Counted from the stretch's first letter, positions 11,466 to 22,960 are shown. The stretch is 64,000 nucleotides of DNA from Xiphydria camelus (GCA_963678675.1 OY783200.1:6336501-6400500); one strand, 5' to 3'. Numbers and translations: made by a program. The notes: a model not told the origin generated them from the letters alone.

Positions 11466-11821
11466 GTAAAGTATAAGCGTTACTCAGGGGACTTCCCTTT
11501 ATTTATAAAAAAAAATTCATTACAATCGGTGCTCCGACTTTTGAAGGGTCCCCTTGTGAGTGAAAGCCTGTTCCCGTGAGAAGTGGGCGGAGTTCACCGG
11601 TAAAGTGGCGAGGTTCCTCGTCGCTATTCTGTAACCCGGTGAACGTAGTTCCCGAGAGAGAATCGGTCTGCTCCCCAGACGGGGAGAACGGCGACTCTAA
11701 CCTGCCTACTTCTGTGACAGCGTGCCGCAGTTTACAGTTTGTTAATTTGCGTGTTCCGACAAACGATACACAGTGGTCCGGCGATCTAAGCAAACGCGGT
11801 CATAAGTATATCAATAACTAA
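11466..11821. other. GC-rich unrecognised segment
   Basis: This stretch is markedly GC-richer than its surroundings (for example GAACGTAGTTCCCGAGAGAG) and is open on both strands over about 80-96 codons. I recognise no protein or structural RNA. It may be part of a dispersed repeat. From 11821 to 12440 the DNA is AT-rich with no gene seen. Confidence 0.25.
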
Positions 11822-12446
11822 AGATATACTGTTAAAATAAAAGATCAAAAATTAACCAAATATTTATTCTACTATGATAACGTAAATGGAACATAATAAA
11901 AAAATATATTAAACTGAAACATTCATTATTAAATTATATAAAATAATTCAAAAACATACTTATATATAAGAACTTTTTCCAGAGGTGGTAATAGGAAAAG
12001 TAGTTGGAAAAAATAATTTAACAAAAAGCACATTTCCCTAATGCTTACAATAAAAGTCAAAAGCAGCTTAATAATTAAAAAAGATATAGGTATTATACTG
12101 GTACCTAGTATTATTCCAAAATATCCATCCTTGAAAACGTACACTTATAAAACGTACCTGAAACCAAGCAAATTGTTTTAAATAGAGAAAACTGATTTCG
12201 TAACAATAAGACTGCGAAACCGTAAAAATTCAATACATTAAAATGGGACAAGAATGGCATGTAAAATGTTATATAATAATCAAGGGCATGCTTCAAACTA
12301 TAACTTAAACCAAAAAATGTACGTATCTGAACTTAGCATCATAGTAAACAGTTATAAATATTATGGACTTTTGACCTATTTCAGAACCACTGTGCAATGA
12401 TCGGAATTCTGATCAACGATCCTTAGTAATTAGTATCACCGCGATA

Positions 12447-12928
12447 TACAGGGTGTAACAGAGTAAGTGTTACAACGTGAAACTGTAGATTCCTTATGAA
12501 AGAAGAAAAAGATTTTTCCTCTTACAAAAATTTTCTGCAGGCTGTCGTTTTCGATATAAGGTAAAACAGGGTGAGTTGGCGAATGGAGTTGGCCCCTCGT
12601 TTCTATGGAAAGAAATGGAAACGAGGGGCCGACTTCATTCGCCAACTCACCCCGTTTTACCCTACAGGATGTCAGTTTTGAAAAAAAAAAACGTTTTTCT
12701 TTAAACCACGAACTACTTTTTATTAGGTGTCAACACTCAAATCTGATAAAAATAGAGAGAGAGAGTTCGAGGTTTAAAGAAAAACGATCTTTTTTTTCAA
12801 AACTTTGACATCCTGTATATCGAAAACGAAAGCCCGCAGAACATTTTTGTAAGAGGAAAAATCTTTTTCTTTTTTCACAAGGAATCTACAGTTTCACGTT
12901 GTAACACTTACTCTGTTACACCCTGTAT
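12447..12928. mobile_element. Nested MITEs with ACAGGGTGTAACAGAG termini
   Basis: The outer arms ACAGGGTGTAACAGAGTAAG and its reverse complement (ending near 12928) run about 110 bp each and are flanked by TA. A second palindrome (12562-12655) has arms with GTGAGTTGGCGAATG and CATTCGCCAACTCAC. A third (about 12662-12830) has TTTAAAGAAAAACG arms. This is insertion within insertion, with no coding capacity. Confidence 0.75.
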
Positions 12929-13185
12929 ATAACTCGTTCACCAAAGCCCGTATAACCTTCAAGGGTTACTTTATTTTATAGCGGTAAATTCGAATATTTT
13001 CCATACTAATTTAGGACTGCTATTCTAACGAGAAATAATGAGCGGAGAAACTGTTAATTTATAACCTACCGTCAAGTATTAACCATCCTGTCTAATTCAA
13101 AGCGCACACATTTAGTTTATTCTCTCTTAACTCTGCTATCGGTCGCTGTTCCGTCTCGCGATAAACGGAATTCGACACAATGCTT

Positions 13186-13560
13186 TGAACCGTTTAATAG
13201 TATCACAGTCAGAAATACCTCGCAAATCTATAGCTACTCTCGGAATCTACGAAACGGTACGGGATATTTTTCGGCGAATCTAGGCTGCACGTGCGCTCGC
13301 AGTCCCGCACCATGCTCGGGAAGGGGTAATTACCGACCGCATCGGAAGAAGCCATTTCCCACAATACCTATTGTAATAGATACCGCTATACTTAGAATAA
13401 TAAATCAGCTTTGTAAAGGGGTAAATCACGCTATCCCCACTACCTTGTAATTGCTGTTAGATGTAAGGTATGTATAAGCCGAAACCAAATGCATGTTCTT
13501 CAATATAGTGTAGTTTAGTGTAGTGCTCTTGCATTCAGGTGCAAGTCCTTTAACTTGAAG
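13186..13560 (+). repeat. Repeat block V followed by promoter-like block copy 2
   Basis: Block V (13186-13400: ACCGTTTAATAGTATCA, AATACCTCGC, TTTTTCGGCGAATCTAGG) leads into the recurrent block at 13428-13530 with CACGCTATCCCCACT, a GTATAAGCCG box and AAACCAAATGCATG. No ORF follows for 400 bp. Confidence 0.55.
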
Positions 13561-13919
13561 ACAGCTCAGTTACCCATGATCTCAGTCATACCCATTCATC
13601 GTGCAAGGTTAGCAGATCCAGAGTGTTAAGTATAATACATTACGTCTAATAATTGTGTACTTGTTTCGTGTACACATTGTGTACATATCTTGTTTCGACA
13701 AGCGTGTGCTGCTGACGCACAATTGCAGTCTGATATCTTTCTCGGAAACATTTATTCCGATAGTTCTACCGCTCATTATCATCGCGATCTAAATACCTTT
13801 CTCATTTAGCATCAAGTTCGTCATTATGTATAATAGCACGGCGATAGGGCTCGACCACAAAGGTTGCAAATATATTAATAATCCCAAATCCTTCTCGGAA
13901 GACTAATTGCCGGATGGGT

Positions 13920-14150
13920 CAGATTAAGTCGCCCCCCGCAGGTGACCGGTAAATCTAATACCTGGCTTATCAGGTATAGAAGATCGTTTCGACATTCCGC
14001 GTTGAACCCTCGTTATGACCAAGGACGAGCAACGATGACCGTTCCGATAAACTTGATACCTGGCTTATCAGGTATAGAGAATCACTCCAACACTCCGCGT
14101 AGCCTGAACCCTCGTCATGACTAAGGGCGAGCAACGGTACCTTATCTGCT
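13920..14150. repeat. Two-unit tandem duplication, period about 95 bp
   Basis: Both units contain TACCTGGCTTATCAGGTATA (a near-palindrome), ACMTTCCGCG and GACYAAGGRCGAGCAACG. The same palindrome recurs near 22680 and, degenerate, near 51635, all inside repeat block V/U regions. Confidence 0.7.
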
Positions 14151-14284
14151 AATCGGGACGCGGAAACCACCGAACGTCATCTATATTGTTCTAATGTCTT
14201 TCTCTCCTAGCCAATCGGGGCGCACTACATCAACCCCCACTAGTTACACCGTTATTCTCATTCAGCTAATCAGAGCGTACCGTA

Positions 14285-14400
14285 TCGCCCACGCTATCCC
14301 CACTATCTATTAGCTGTACGATATATAAACCGCAGCCGAATGCACTTTACTCAATGTGTGTAATCAAGTGAACAGTGCCTCAGCATAAACAGTAGTATAG
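14285..14400 (+). promoter_or_regulatory. Recurrent promoter-like block, copy 3, upstream of the ZMAT2 copy
   Basis: It contains CACGCTATCCCCACTATC, a TATATAAAC box at 14322-14330 and CGCAGCCGAATGCAC. The TATA box is about 200 bp before the ZMAT2 ATG, suggesting that the transposon-derived block supplies or supplied its promoter. Confidence 0.5.
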
Positions 14401-14525
14401 TTGTGACCACAGATACATCGACAAGTGCAAGTGCACCGAAATTTGTACATAAACATCCCGTAGATCGTTTTTGGCATTTTTCGTGTAGTTACGTTTTTAC
14501 GTGAATAATCACACCGTTTTTTAAA

Positions 14526-15099
14526 ATGTCGACGCGACCAGAGGATCATAGACGAAAGTGGAATAGAGATGAATATGAAAGGATAGCCTCACAGCGTCTT
14601 CAAGATGAAATTGCGAAAGAAGAATTGGGAATACCGAAGCAACCAGCTGTTAAAAGAGAATTACTCAAACAGCGTGATTATAAAGTTGGCTTAGAATCTA
14701 AGCTAGGAAAGAGTGTGGTCATTAACAAAAACACTCCATCATCTCAGACTGAAGGATATTATTGCAATGTATGCGATTGTGTCGTCAAAGATTCTATTAA
14801 TTTTTTGGATCACATCAATGGAATAAAACACCAGCGTGAACTCGGAATGTCTATGAAAATTGAACGTTCAACATTGGATCAAGTTAAAGCTAGATTTGCC
14901 GTAAATAAGAAGAAGATGGAGGAAAAAGAGAAAGATTACGATCTAGAGCAAAGAGTAAAAGAGCTGAAAGCAGAGGAGGAGAAAATTAAAGAATTCAGAA
15001 AGGAGAAGAGGAAGGGCAAAAAAAAAATTGGAAGAGGCGTATGAAGAAGAGGTTCATCCGATCATGGGGTTCGCAGGTTTTGGATATAAAAAGAAGTGA
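14526..15099 (+). pseudogene. ZMAT2: Intronless ZMAT2 (Snu23-like, matrin-type zinc finger) retrocopy with C-terminal frameshift
   Basis: ZMAT2/Snu23 is a U4/U6.U5 tri-snRNP splicing protein of about 190-200 residues in the nucleus. From ATG at 14526 the frame reads [33 protein letters not shown], then the matrin-type C2H2 finger [19 protein letters not shown] (with the second His in IKHQRELG), then a Lys/Glu-rich coiled coil. After the ten-A run at 15018-15027 the frame stops early at about 15044. With one A fewer it would continue through MGFAGFG to KKK and a TGA at 15097-15099, as in the family. There is no intron over 570 bp. It is either a processed copy or a genuinely intronless gene with a homopolymer error or polymorphism. 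A transposon-type promoter block lies just upstream. Confidence 0.75.
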
Positions 15100-15289
15100 T
15101 GTTCCGTCTTACTATAGATGGAATGCGACATATCGGTTCGTACCGTTTAATAATACCTAACACGATCATAAATACTTCGCGAACCTTAAGGTGGGGCCAA
15201 ATATGTGGCATTCGGCGAGTACCGGGCGGCTGCTCGGATATATGAAAAGGATGACGAATCTCCAAACGAGGGAAAATTGCACACTATAG

Positions 15290-15390
15290 AACGACAGTTG
15301 TGGAATAGGCCTACTGGGGAAACCACAATAAAAAAACGCGCCGTTTACTCTACCTCATGGTGGTGCGGAAACGAGTACAATTGATTATGA
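15290..15390. repeat. Dispersed repeat, inverted copy of 1925-2030
   Basis: GGCCTACTGGGGAAACCAC, CGCGCCGTTTACTCTACCTC and GCGGAAACGAGTA match the other copy on the opposite strand. From 15390 to 15860 I see no gene. Confidence 0.7.
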
Positions 15391-15867
15391 AAGCAATGAA
15401 TCGTTAATTAGCAAAGTTGAGAGTTAAAAGTGTACGTGAATGCAATTTTAAGAAAAGCGCTCCAGTTTACTTAACAATAATTCTGAAATTATTTGTTTGA
15501 GAAAAAAAAGTTTTGACACTCGCTGCTACGGGGTATTTCGCAATTTTACCTCCGTGAGCCAAAACTGTTTTTTGTAATATTTTCACAAAAAATATCTACT
15601 GCGAACCCCTATAATGTTTGAATTTCACTTTTTTGAAAAAATAGTGACAAAAAGTCTTGTAGTAATTATTATTTGTAACCTTTGTGTAGTAAATCTACAT
15701 ATCTGCAGTCTAGTTGAACGAAAAACAATAAAGTTTTTAATTTTTTTGTGTTAATTAATGTTTTAATTATAAACCCTCTGATTCTGTAGATAATACATGT
15801 GGGAGGCCAAAAATGAAACTTGGGTTTTATAGTGTCAGACCAACAGTGGCCGATCATCCATGCAACT

Positions 15868-15945
15868 GGCTGGTGTATCGCTAGCGATACATGTTCGCAT
15901 ATACAGGGTGTATCGCTAGAGATACACGCGGCAGCGAGAGTGTTA
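15868..15945. repeat. Short repeat with GTATCGCTAGCGATAC palindromes
   Basis: Two near-copies, GTGTATCGCTAGCGATAC and GTGTATCGCTAGAGATACAC, lie about 35 bp apart. From 15945 to 16200 I see nothing else. Confidence 0.5.
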
Positions 15946-16204
15946 ATGTACAGAACTGCATCCCTGCCTTATATACAATTATTTAATAGTAGCTATGGTT
16001 ACTAAATCAATACCAAGATATAATGTAAAAGTGGTACCTTTAACTAGAACAATTTTTACCCAGCAACATAGGTTAATTTCACCCTCGCCTTTTCTCTCAG
16101 TGCATGCTTAATAACGTGCTATATAGAGTCCAACCCAGTGCATCCCTAGAAGTGATTTTCTCACTATGACCCTGTAAATGGAGCGTGTCCAATGAGAATT
16201 AGCT

Positions 16205-16465
16205 TTCCTCGATATATCAAATAGACAGTTCCGAAAATTTCCAAAGACCTGCATAAAAGCCATTATCCTTGCGTCGTCCGACTGCAGTTACCGTGATATT
16301 AGGTGCCCATACATAGACTGCAGTCCGTGGACTGACAGTTCTGATCTGCAGTCCCGAACCGTCATTGACCACACACGTACAGTTCTGCGGACTGCAGGCC
16401 GTCGTCGGACAGTCCAGGGACTGCAGGCCGCCGGATGATTCGCCATACACGCACAGTTCATGAGT
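16205..16465. mobile_element. hAT-like MITE with repeated GGACTGCAG motifs
   Basis: Many copies of GGACTGCAG/CTGCAGTCC lie in both orientations, as in the subterminal transposase-binding sites of hAT elements. A related pair of units lies at 19430-20035. It is noncoding. 16500-16790 is flanked by GGGTATAGATGC and GCATCTATACCCC, an inverted pair delimiting another small repeat. Confidence 0.5.
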
Positions 16466-16861
16466 CAGTTCAGTTCGATCAATTGTGTTTGGAAGAAGAA
16501 ATATATGAGGGGTATAGATGCTAAACCCGCCAAATCACATTTATAGCAATTCACAGGAAACGTCAAAAACTGGCGCAGACGGCCATTGCCTTGCATTGGC
16601 AAGCGTATTTTCTACCTTATATTATTATTAACGGTTTAAGATGGAATTTGCACCTAAATTAGGTTCGACCTTATGCACGTACTTATGAAGAACAAATTCC
16701 CGTATCTACCTCAAATTTGACAAAAATGAACTTGGCGGGTTTTGCATCTATACCCCTTATGTCTAATATTTAACATGGTTGTGAGAAAAGGGAAGCTCAC
16801 TTTGTTCCTTATAATTATGTTATTAAATTATCGACATACGAGAAACCGGCAACGTTTTTAG

Positions 16862-17445
16862 GTAAAAGAATGCCAATGTACAAATGATCCTGATTGTGAA
16901 TTTAATTTACATCGTGGAAATGAAGAGATTCAATCCGAACGAATCGAATTATTATTGCCAAGAGTTGTTTCTACGCATAAGTATTGCGGTGTTTGCGGAT
17001 CAACAAACAACATAACTGTCATTCCTTTTGAAGCTCGAAAGCAAGCGTATATTAAAAAAAGAGTATTTATTCCTATTGGAAATCGATGCTGCAAAAATCA
17101 TTTGATCAAAGAAAAGTTCTACGAAGACGATCTGTGACTTTTAAAAGTGATTTTTAATTCAAGTTTTATATAAACTTCTGATCTACAAAAATTGTTAGAA
17201 AATCTTGCTGGAGGCCGCGATTCTTTACTTATAGGAATAATAAGTAATTTCTCTTATCCTGAAGAGATCAAGTGAAGTTACTGACTGGTTTCTCATATAA
17301 AAATATAAATGAAATACGAAATATGCTTCCTTCTATGCGCGATAATGATAATCGATCAGTGCTTCAAGCGGTTGTTGTATTTCTTATCCAATTAAGAAGT
17401 GGGAATTCAAATAGTACGATTTTTCCTTTTTAATTCAAGTGAGAA
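16862..17445 (+). pseudogene. Degraded DDE_Tnp_4-type transposase, N-terminal region
   Basis: The frame reads KECQCTNDPDCEF, then from about 16990 CGVCGST...IPFEARKQAYIKKR, RCCKNHLI and FYEDDL, before a stop at 17137. This is the cysteine/histidine head of insect transposon proteins. Further on, in other frames, LTGFSYKNINEIRNMLP and VLQAVVVFLIQLRSGNSN resemble the helix-turn-helix region that precedes a DDE_Tnp_4 core. Several stops and a frameshift lie between, and no catalytic core follows. It is a dead fragment; the superfamily is likely PIF/Harbinger or a relative. Confidence 0.45.
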
Positions 17446-17635
17446 ATTCAAGCGGGGGTAGTTTTCATATGCTTATCTGGCTATACCCTTTGACATTTCG
17501 ATAATCTAAATGCGGTGTATGCTAACTGCTTAGGTAAAAAGCGGTATGTGCACCGACGGTTATTGTAGATACCACTGTTTGACTGTGTATGATGCAATAC
17601 CGCGTTTCACGTTTCAACGGCTCAGAAATTGAAGG

Positions 17636-17989
17636 ATGACGAAAAATTTGCGAAATGACAGTACGTTACCTCCCGCAATCGATGTCGTAATTGTTGATGG
17701 ATTTTTTTTAATTCGTCGTATTAAAGATGTGCCAAAGTCGTTCGGCAATATTTCAAAGAAAATTCTACAAATTCTATACAGTTCTGATGCTCCACGTGTA
17801 CATATAGTTTTTCATCGGTATTCTCTGCCTTCAGTCAAAGATTATGAGCGTTCGTTGCGAGGAGGTTTCGAAACTGATTACGAGTACGTCATCTGTGGTC
17901 CAAAACAAGCTAGACCAACTGACTTTTCGAAAGAACTTCGAAATGATAAATTCAAAGAAGATTTAGTCGTTTTTCTGATTTCACCCTAG
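17636..17989 (+). CDS. Transposon-associated ORF with PIN-like pattern
   Basis: ATG at 17636, 117 codons. Segments AIDVVIVDGFFLIRRIKDVP, FGNISKKILQILY, RVHIVFHRYSLPSVKDYERS and FSKELRNDKFKEDLVVFL resemble a protein class often seen in insect genomes as multi-copy uncharacterised genes. The spaced acidic residues (VDG near the start, VFHRY where a D is common) hint at a PIN-like nuclease fold, but the second acidic site is His here. It stops abruptly after FLISP. It is probably a truncated copy. Function is not assigned. Confidence 0.4.
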   Translation: MTKNLRNDSTLPPAIDVVIVDGFFLIRRIKDVPKSFGNISKKILQILYSSDAPRVHIVFHRYSLPSVKDYERSLRGGFETDYEYVICGPKQARPTDFSKELRNDKFKEDLVVFLISP

Positions 17990-18040
17990 CAAACTCGAGA
18001 AGTAGGTACCTTTATTGGTAACAAAAATCTCTTTATCTGT

Positions 18041-18861
18041 ATACCGCATGTCCTGTGGCCAACCGCGCAGGTGAGCTGCGACCTGAATTCTTGACTTCGG
18101 CAGTATTTATGATACAGTTAGAGTGGGCTTCAGACGAGTGCGCTGCATAAGAACGAAAAGTGTCGGCTGCTCTTCTAATAGCTGTCAATTCGGGAGATCG
18201 AAGTGTTTCGTGTAACCTCAAAATCGTAAAGTTTTCAATTAGTAGTGAATAATTTGTAGAAAAGTGATGAGAAAAATAATCATAAATAATCTTCCGAATT
18301 CACAGCCATCGGGAAATCAGATGACGCTTTTCGCTCTTACGCTGCGTTCTTACGAAAAGTGTGAAACGTCTGATTTCCCGATGGCTATCAATTCGGGAGA
18401 TCGAAGTCTAAGCTCGAAATCGTGAATCTTTGAATAAATGGTAAGTAATGTTCAGAAGTGAAAGTTAACAATCATTCGGGTTTTTCCGATGTCCAACCGA
18501 ATTACACGCCTCATGCCTATTTGTTTCAGAAATTATTTCCGCGCTAGCACCGCGCGTGTCTAGGAAGTAATTTTACGAAGTGGCGTGAGCGATACCTAAG
18601 GTGTCAATTCGGAAGATTATTTATGATTATTTCTCATCACTTCTACAAATTATTCACTACTAATTGAAAACTTTACGATTTTGAGGTTACACGAAACACT
18701 TCGATCTCCCGAATTGACAGCTATTAGAAGAGCAGTCGACACTTTTCGTTCTTATGCAGTGCACTCGTCTGAAGCTCACTCTAACTGTACCATAAATACT
18801 GCCGAAGTCAAGAATTCAGGTCGCAGCTCACCTGCGCGGTTGGCCATAGGACATGCGGTAT
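18041..18861. mobile_element. Foldback element with arms of about 255 bp
   Basis: 18041-18300 and 18606-18861 are near-perfect reverse complements (for example GACTTCGGCAGTATTTATG, CTCTTCTAATAGCTGTCAAT). The 305-bp centre has its own hairpin, CAGCCATCGGGAAATCAG against CTGATTTCCCGATGGCT. The ORFs on each arm mirror each other and are not a gene. Confidence 0.8.
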
Positions 18862-18969
18862 ATAAAATAAAGTCGGGTCAGTTATACAATTTATAACTAA
18901 AGAATGGCTGGACAGATTTTTATGACTTTTGACTCTTGGATTTGTCTCCGCGATGAATAGCAGAATATA

Positions 18970-19134
18970 TACAAACTGTCCCCCGCTATACATGCCAGCG
19001 TGGCGGGTTGCATATCGGTTGACGCCTCCGATCCGCTGCAGGGGCCATGCGCCTGTGACGCCTGTGTCTGGCGCAAGGCGGATAACCGATATGCAACCCG
19101 CCACGCTGGCGTGTATTGAAAGGGACAGTCTGTA
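18970..19134. mobile_element. Short palindromic MITE
   Basis: Arms with ACAAACTGTCCC, GCCAGCGTGGCGGGTTGCAT and CGGTT close on CTGCAGGGGCCATGC. From 19135 to 19430 nothing coding is seen; 19355-19410 is a C-rich low-complexity run. Confidence 0.7.
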
Positions 19135-19429
19135 GATTCGTTTCAATAAAGCAAATGCCTTGCTGTAATGTGAATTAAATTAGTTTAAATATAATTAAAA
19201 TACATTTCGTTTTTAAGTTAACACAACATTTATTTATTCTGAGGCGGTACGAAGTTCGCCGGGTCAGCTATATATAGTTAAGTAAGTTTTTCGGATCGAC
19301 GATCGACTCAAAACTGTCCCCCACCAATCGCCTACCAGCCAGCGCGACAACGCTGCCGCCGCCGCTCCCCTTCCCTTCCCTCTTTCCACCCCCTCCATCA
19401 CCTTTCCTCTCCCCCTGAACTGACAGAAA

Positions 19430-20035
19430 ATTTTTAACATCGATGAAAGTTCAACACGACAGGCCTGGACTGCAGATCAACCGCCACACACGTACAGTTT
19501 TCTGACAGTTTCGACGGACTGCAAGCGACGGACTGCAGGCGAACTGTACGTGTATGGTGAAATTTGGACTGAAGGCGGGATCGCTCACAGTTCGGGACTG
19601 CAGCATCAATTTTCTCGTTTTTACTGTTCCTGCAGATTCCGCTTTTTAATTGTAGGAGGCACTGTAGCAGCACCGCTAATCTTTTCGTACATCGGAAATA
19701 AAACATATCGAGTACCAAACCGGCCGAATGCCGTAGAGGCATCGCTCGAGTGAAAGCATCAACCGCGCGGGCACCGTAGCGGTGCCCGTGGAATGAGAGC
19801 GTCGAACGAGCGTGGAGTGCAACTGACAGACAATTTTTCATATCAATAAAAGTTTAGCACGACAGGCCTGGACTGCAGATCAACCGCCACACACGCACAG
19901 TTTTCTGACAGTTTCGACGGACTGCAGGCGACGGACTGCAGGCGAACTGTACGTGTATGGTGAAATTTGGACTGAAGGCGGGATCGCTCACAGTCCGGGA
20001 CTGCAGTCCGACTGTACGTGGATGGGCACCATTAT
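19430..20035. repeat. Tandem duplication of a hAT-like repeat, period about 404 bp
   Basis: Two copies (from about 19445 and 19848) hold CGACAGGCCTGGACTGCAG, TCAACCGCCACACACG, TTTCTGACAGTTTCGACGG and ACTGTACGTGTATGG. They are related to 16205-16465. A GATGGGCACCAT end abuts the poly-C tract at about 20043. Confidence 0.7.
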
Positions 20036-20039
20036 AGTT

Positions 20040-20340
20040 TCTCCCCCCCCCCCCCTTATATCTCCGAAACGGTGAGTTGGACAAAAAAACAAAGTGATGG
20101 TCAATCATGGACAAACAAAGGACAAACGTTCACGCATTTGAATTTTCGAAATTTCGCCATGGGGGTGCTAGCGTGAAGTTAGCACCCCGACCTACCCCCC
20201 CCCCCCCCCCCCTATATCTCCGAAACGGTGAGTTGGACAAGAAAAAACAAAGCAATGGTCAATCATGGACAAACAAAAGACAAACGATCACGCATTTGAA
20301 TTTTCGAAATTCCGCCATGGGGGTGCTAACTTTACACAGG
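20040..20340. repeat. Inverted second copy of the tandem block at 660-950
   Basis: Two units with poly-C, ATATCTCCGAAACGGTGAG, CAAAGGACAAACGTT and TTCGCCATGGGGGTGCTA are the reverse complement of the block at the start of the window, over 19 kb away. Confidence 0.85.
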
Positions 20341-21370
20341 TGAAACGTTGGCCTCCAAGCGCTTCTTTGAGGGGTCCAAAAAGATCAAGTCACAAGGACA
20401 CAAGTCGAGACTATATGGCGGATATTCCAGCATTTCCCAGCCTGATGCATCCAATTTTTGCCTTGTGGTATTGGCCGCATGAGGCGTTAGAATGACACTT
20501 TTGACCGATTGCTTCTTCCTTTTTCTTCGAAATGACAACTCGGTGGCATCCAGTAATGAGGAACTTGCATGACATTTTTTTCCTTGAACATTTTACTGAA
20601 CGAAGCTATCGTGTTATAAAAACCAGGGAGCACTGTATTTTTTAATAATATGTAACCATATTGCAGAAAAAGAATTAATTAATCGTGCTTCAAACGCCTA
20701 AACCACGCCCCGACCTAGAACGCAGTATGATTGGCCTAGACGCTTTTACTGTTGCGTGACGTTACACATTCGATGATCATTGGCTAAATCTCAATTTTAA
20801 CCAATGACTGTCGAGTGCTCCTAACTGCGCCCCGCCCTAGAACGCAGTATGTTTGGCCGATAGCGCCTTTACTGTTGCGTTACGTCACACATTGCTTCTC
20901 GCTGTTTGCGCGGCACTTTCAAACGCTACATTTTTAATTCAAATTTGTAAAGGTATCCGACATGATAACACCATAAGTTTATATACCGTTGAAATTGTAA
21001 TTTTTTACTCTACTTTTTAAGCCAATAAAAAAAATCATGCAAGTTCCTCATTCACAATAATATTGCGCATTAATCTTGCGTCGATCATGGAGAAAGTCAA
21101 CATTAAAGACAGCCTCTATGTTAGCTTCGGTCACACTCGTCCTTGGGCGGCGAGCGTGGCACTCGTTTCTCGACCGTTTCACGCCCTCCAGAAAATTCTT
21201 TGTGCCATGCAAATACACGGGTTCTTGACAGGGTGTAGTCCCCGAACTGTATCTGTAATCGCTGCAAAATTTCGATTGGATTCACCCCCTCCTTGGCCAA
21301 AAACTTGATTATAATCCGTTGCTCCACGGAGACATGCACTTCTATCTCGCTCGTGGTTTCTTTTCATACT
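20340..21370 (-). pseudogene. Tc1/mariner-family transposase remnant, centre replaced by another repeat
   Basis: On the minus strand the N-terminal head (21339 down to about 21121) reads KEGVNPIEILQRLQIQFGDY and SRTRVFAWHKEFSGGRETVE, the mariner helix-turn-helix. The C-terminal part (about 20490 down to 20340) reads LTPHAANTTRQKLDASGWEM and YPPYSLDLCPCDLIF, matching the DNA-x-PHTA and YSPDL-x-PxD region with its third Asp. Between them, 20558-21049 is a separate element with GAGGAACTTGCATGA inverted termini. The first catalytic Asp region is gone, so it is dead. Confidence 0.65.
20558..21049. mobile_element. MITE inside the mariner remnant
   Basis: The termini GAGGAACTTGCATGA and TCATGCAAGTTCCTC are inverted. 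The interior has two diverged direct repeats with CGCCCCGMCCTAGAACGCAGTA and TACTGTTGCGTKACGT, about 110 bp apart. No clear target duplication. Confidence 0.6.
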
Positions 21371-22516
21371 AATAGATTAAGAGCTAGTGACATTTTTCAG
21401 TGATTATTTAGTTAAGGCCTATTTTTTGAGAGAATGTTGTGGGGGGCATGTCTAAGTGCCATCCGTGAGGATTAACCTTGATAGCGGTATGGGAGACTGG
21501 CGGAACGCCCCCAACTTGTAAAAAATAGTGCACAAAATTATTATTTAGTTAAGGCTGAAATTTTGTTTACTATTCATCTGGTAGTCCACAATTATGAATA
21601 TAAATTGGCGGATCGATTGGCCGGCATTAAAAGGGTGGCGGATCATCCTAAATACGTCGTGTGAACAATAAAATTTTTATTATTTAGTTAAGCCTCAATT
21701 TTTAATATGTTACTGAGGCAACTGTTTCAAGTGGAAATTTAAATTGGCGGAACGAAATATTGGCATTAACTACCTGGCGGAACGGTTTAAACATCCATTG
21801 TGCGCGCCTCGATTTCGTGCTGTTTGCCGCAGAATTTGTTATATTAGGAATGCTTCTAATATAGATAATGATTTTGTTTATTTTCTGGAATCTTTTTAGT
21901 AATAATGGTAATTTAGTTTCCCTGGAGTTAATATTTTAGCGCTCATTCAATATTGATAAAGAGCTTCAATATATCAATCAAACATCAGTCTTATGTTAGG
22001 ACACAACATTTTATTTGTGATGTCAGATGTTTTAACAATTTTTTAAACGGATGAATGATATAATTTTTTTAGAATACCCTTTTGGCATTTGACCGACCGA
22101 CGATAGTCAGATTCGTTTTTAGCGTACATAAATCTATAAGAATCACCGGCCTCGCGAGACAGCCTCGCAAAGTCGATTCGCGGCTTTAAGACACCCAAAT
22201 GTTATTTTTGTCACTCAGTGTCAAATACTCGGTTTCATGGGCGTCCTCGACGCATGTGAAATCATCTTTCACACATAAATTCGTGAAAAGTTGCGCAGTG
22301 CGTGAAATAACCTGCGCAGTGCGTGAAATCGTCAATCTCGTATTTGACACTTAGGGCCGGTTTTACAAAAAATAGAATTCGTTATTCGGTTGTTTCGCAC
22401 CGTTTTAACGAGTGTGATTGCCGTATTCGCTTCGCTCGTGTGGCAAACTTCACACTTGCTAAAAACGGCGCTTCACGCCCTCATAACGAAAATAACTATT
22501 GTGATGTCAGATGTTT

Positions 22517-22960
22517 TAATCGGTTCGTACCGTTTGATAATATCATGATCGAAAATACCCCGCCAACCTATAGCTAATCTTGCCTCAACGAAGCGGTATA
22601 TTTCGGCGAACGTGTAATACCGAGCCAGCTGAAGGGGAGGAATGTCGAATTCAGTCGATGGTCGATCGGGAATCCCCAATGCCTGGCTTATCCAGGTACT
22701 AGGGTGTTAATTCACGGTCCGATATAGCCTGACGCATCGTCACGGTCGAGAAAATATCCGGCATCCTTAATCGTGAATGCGTAGCTCGGGAAATTGTTTA
22801 CAACGTAATTTTCTTCCTTTGGACACGGACCTCGGGAAATCCCCAGCATCATCTTTTGTTCTACGTCGGCGACGCTATCCCCTCCGTCGACGAAATGCCG
22901 CTACGTTTCAATGATATAAGACGCAGCCAAACGCGTCTTCAATGCATTATCAACTATCGT
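22517..22960 (+). promoter_or_regulatory. Repeat block V plus promoter-like block, copy 4
   Basis: 22517-22620 is block V (ACCGTTTGATAATATCATGA, AGCGGTATATTTCGGCGAA). 22868-22960 has GACGCTATCCCCTCC, an ATGATATAAG box at 22911 and GACGCAGCCAAACGCG. The TATA box is about 130 bp before an ATG at 23046. Confidence 0.5.

Noticed and set aside
18033..18896. Two nearly identical 62-71-codon ORFs in opposite orientation
   Set aside because: They mirror the arms of a foldback element; the palindrome, not a protein, explains the similarity.
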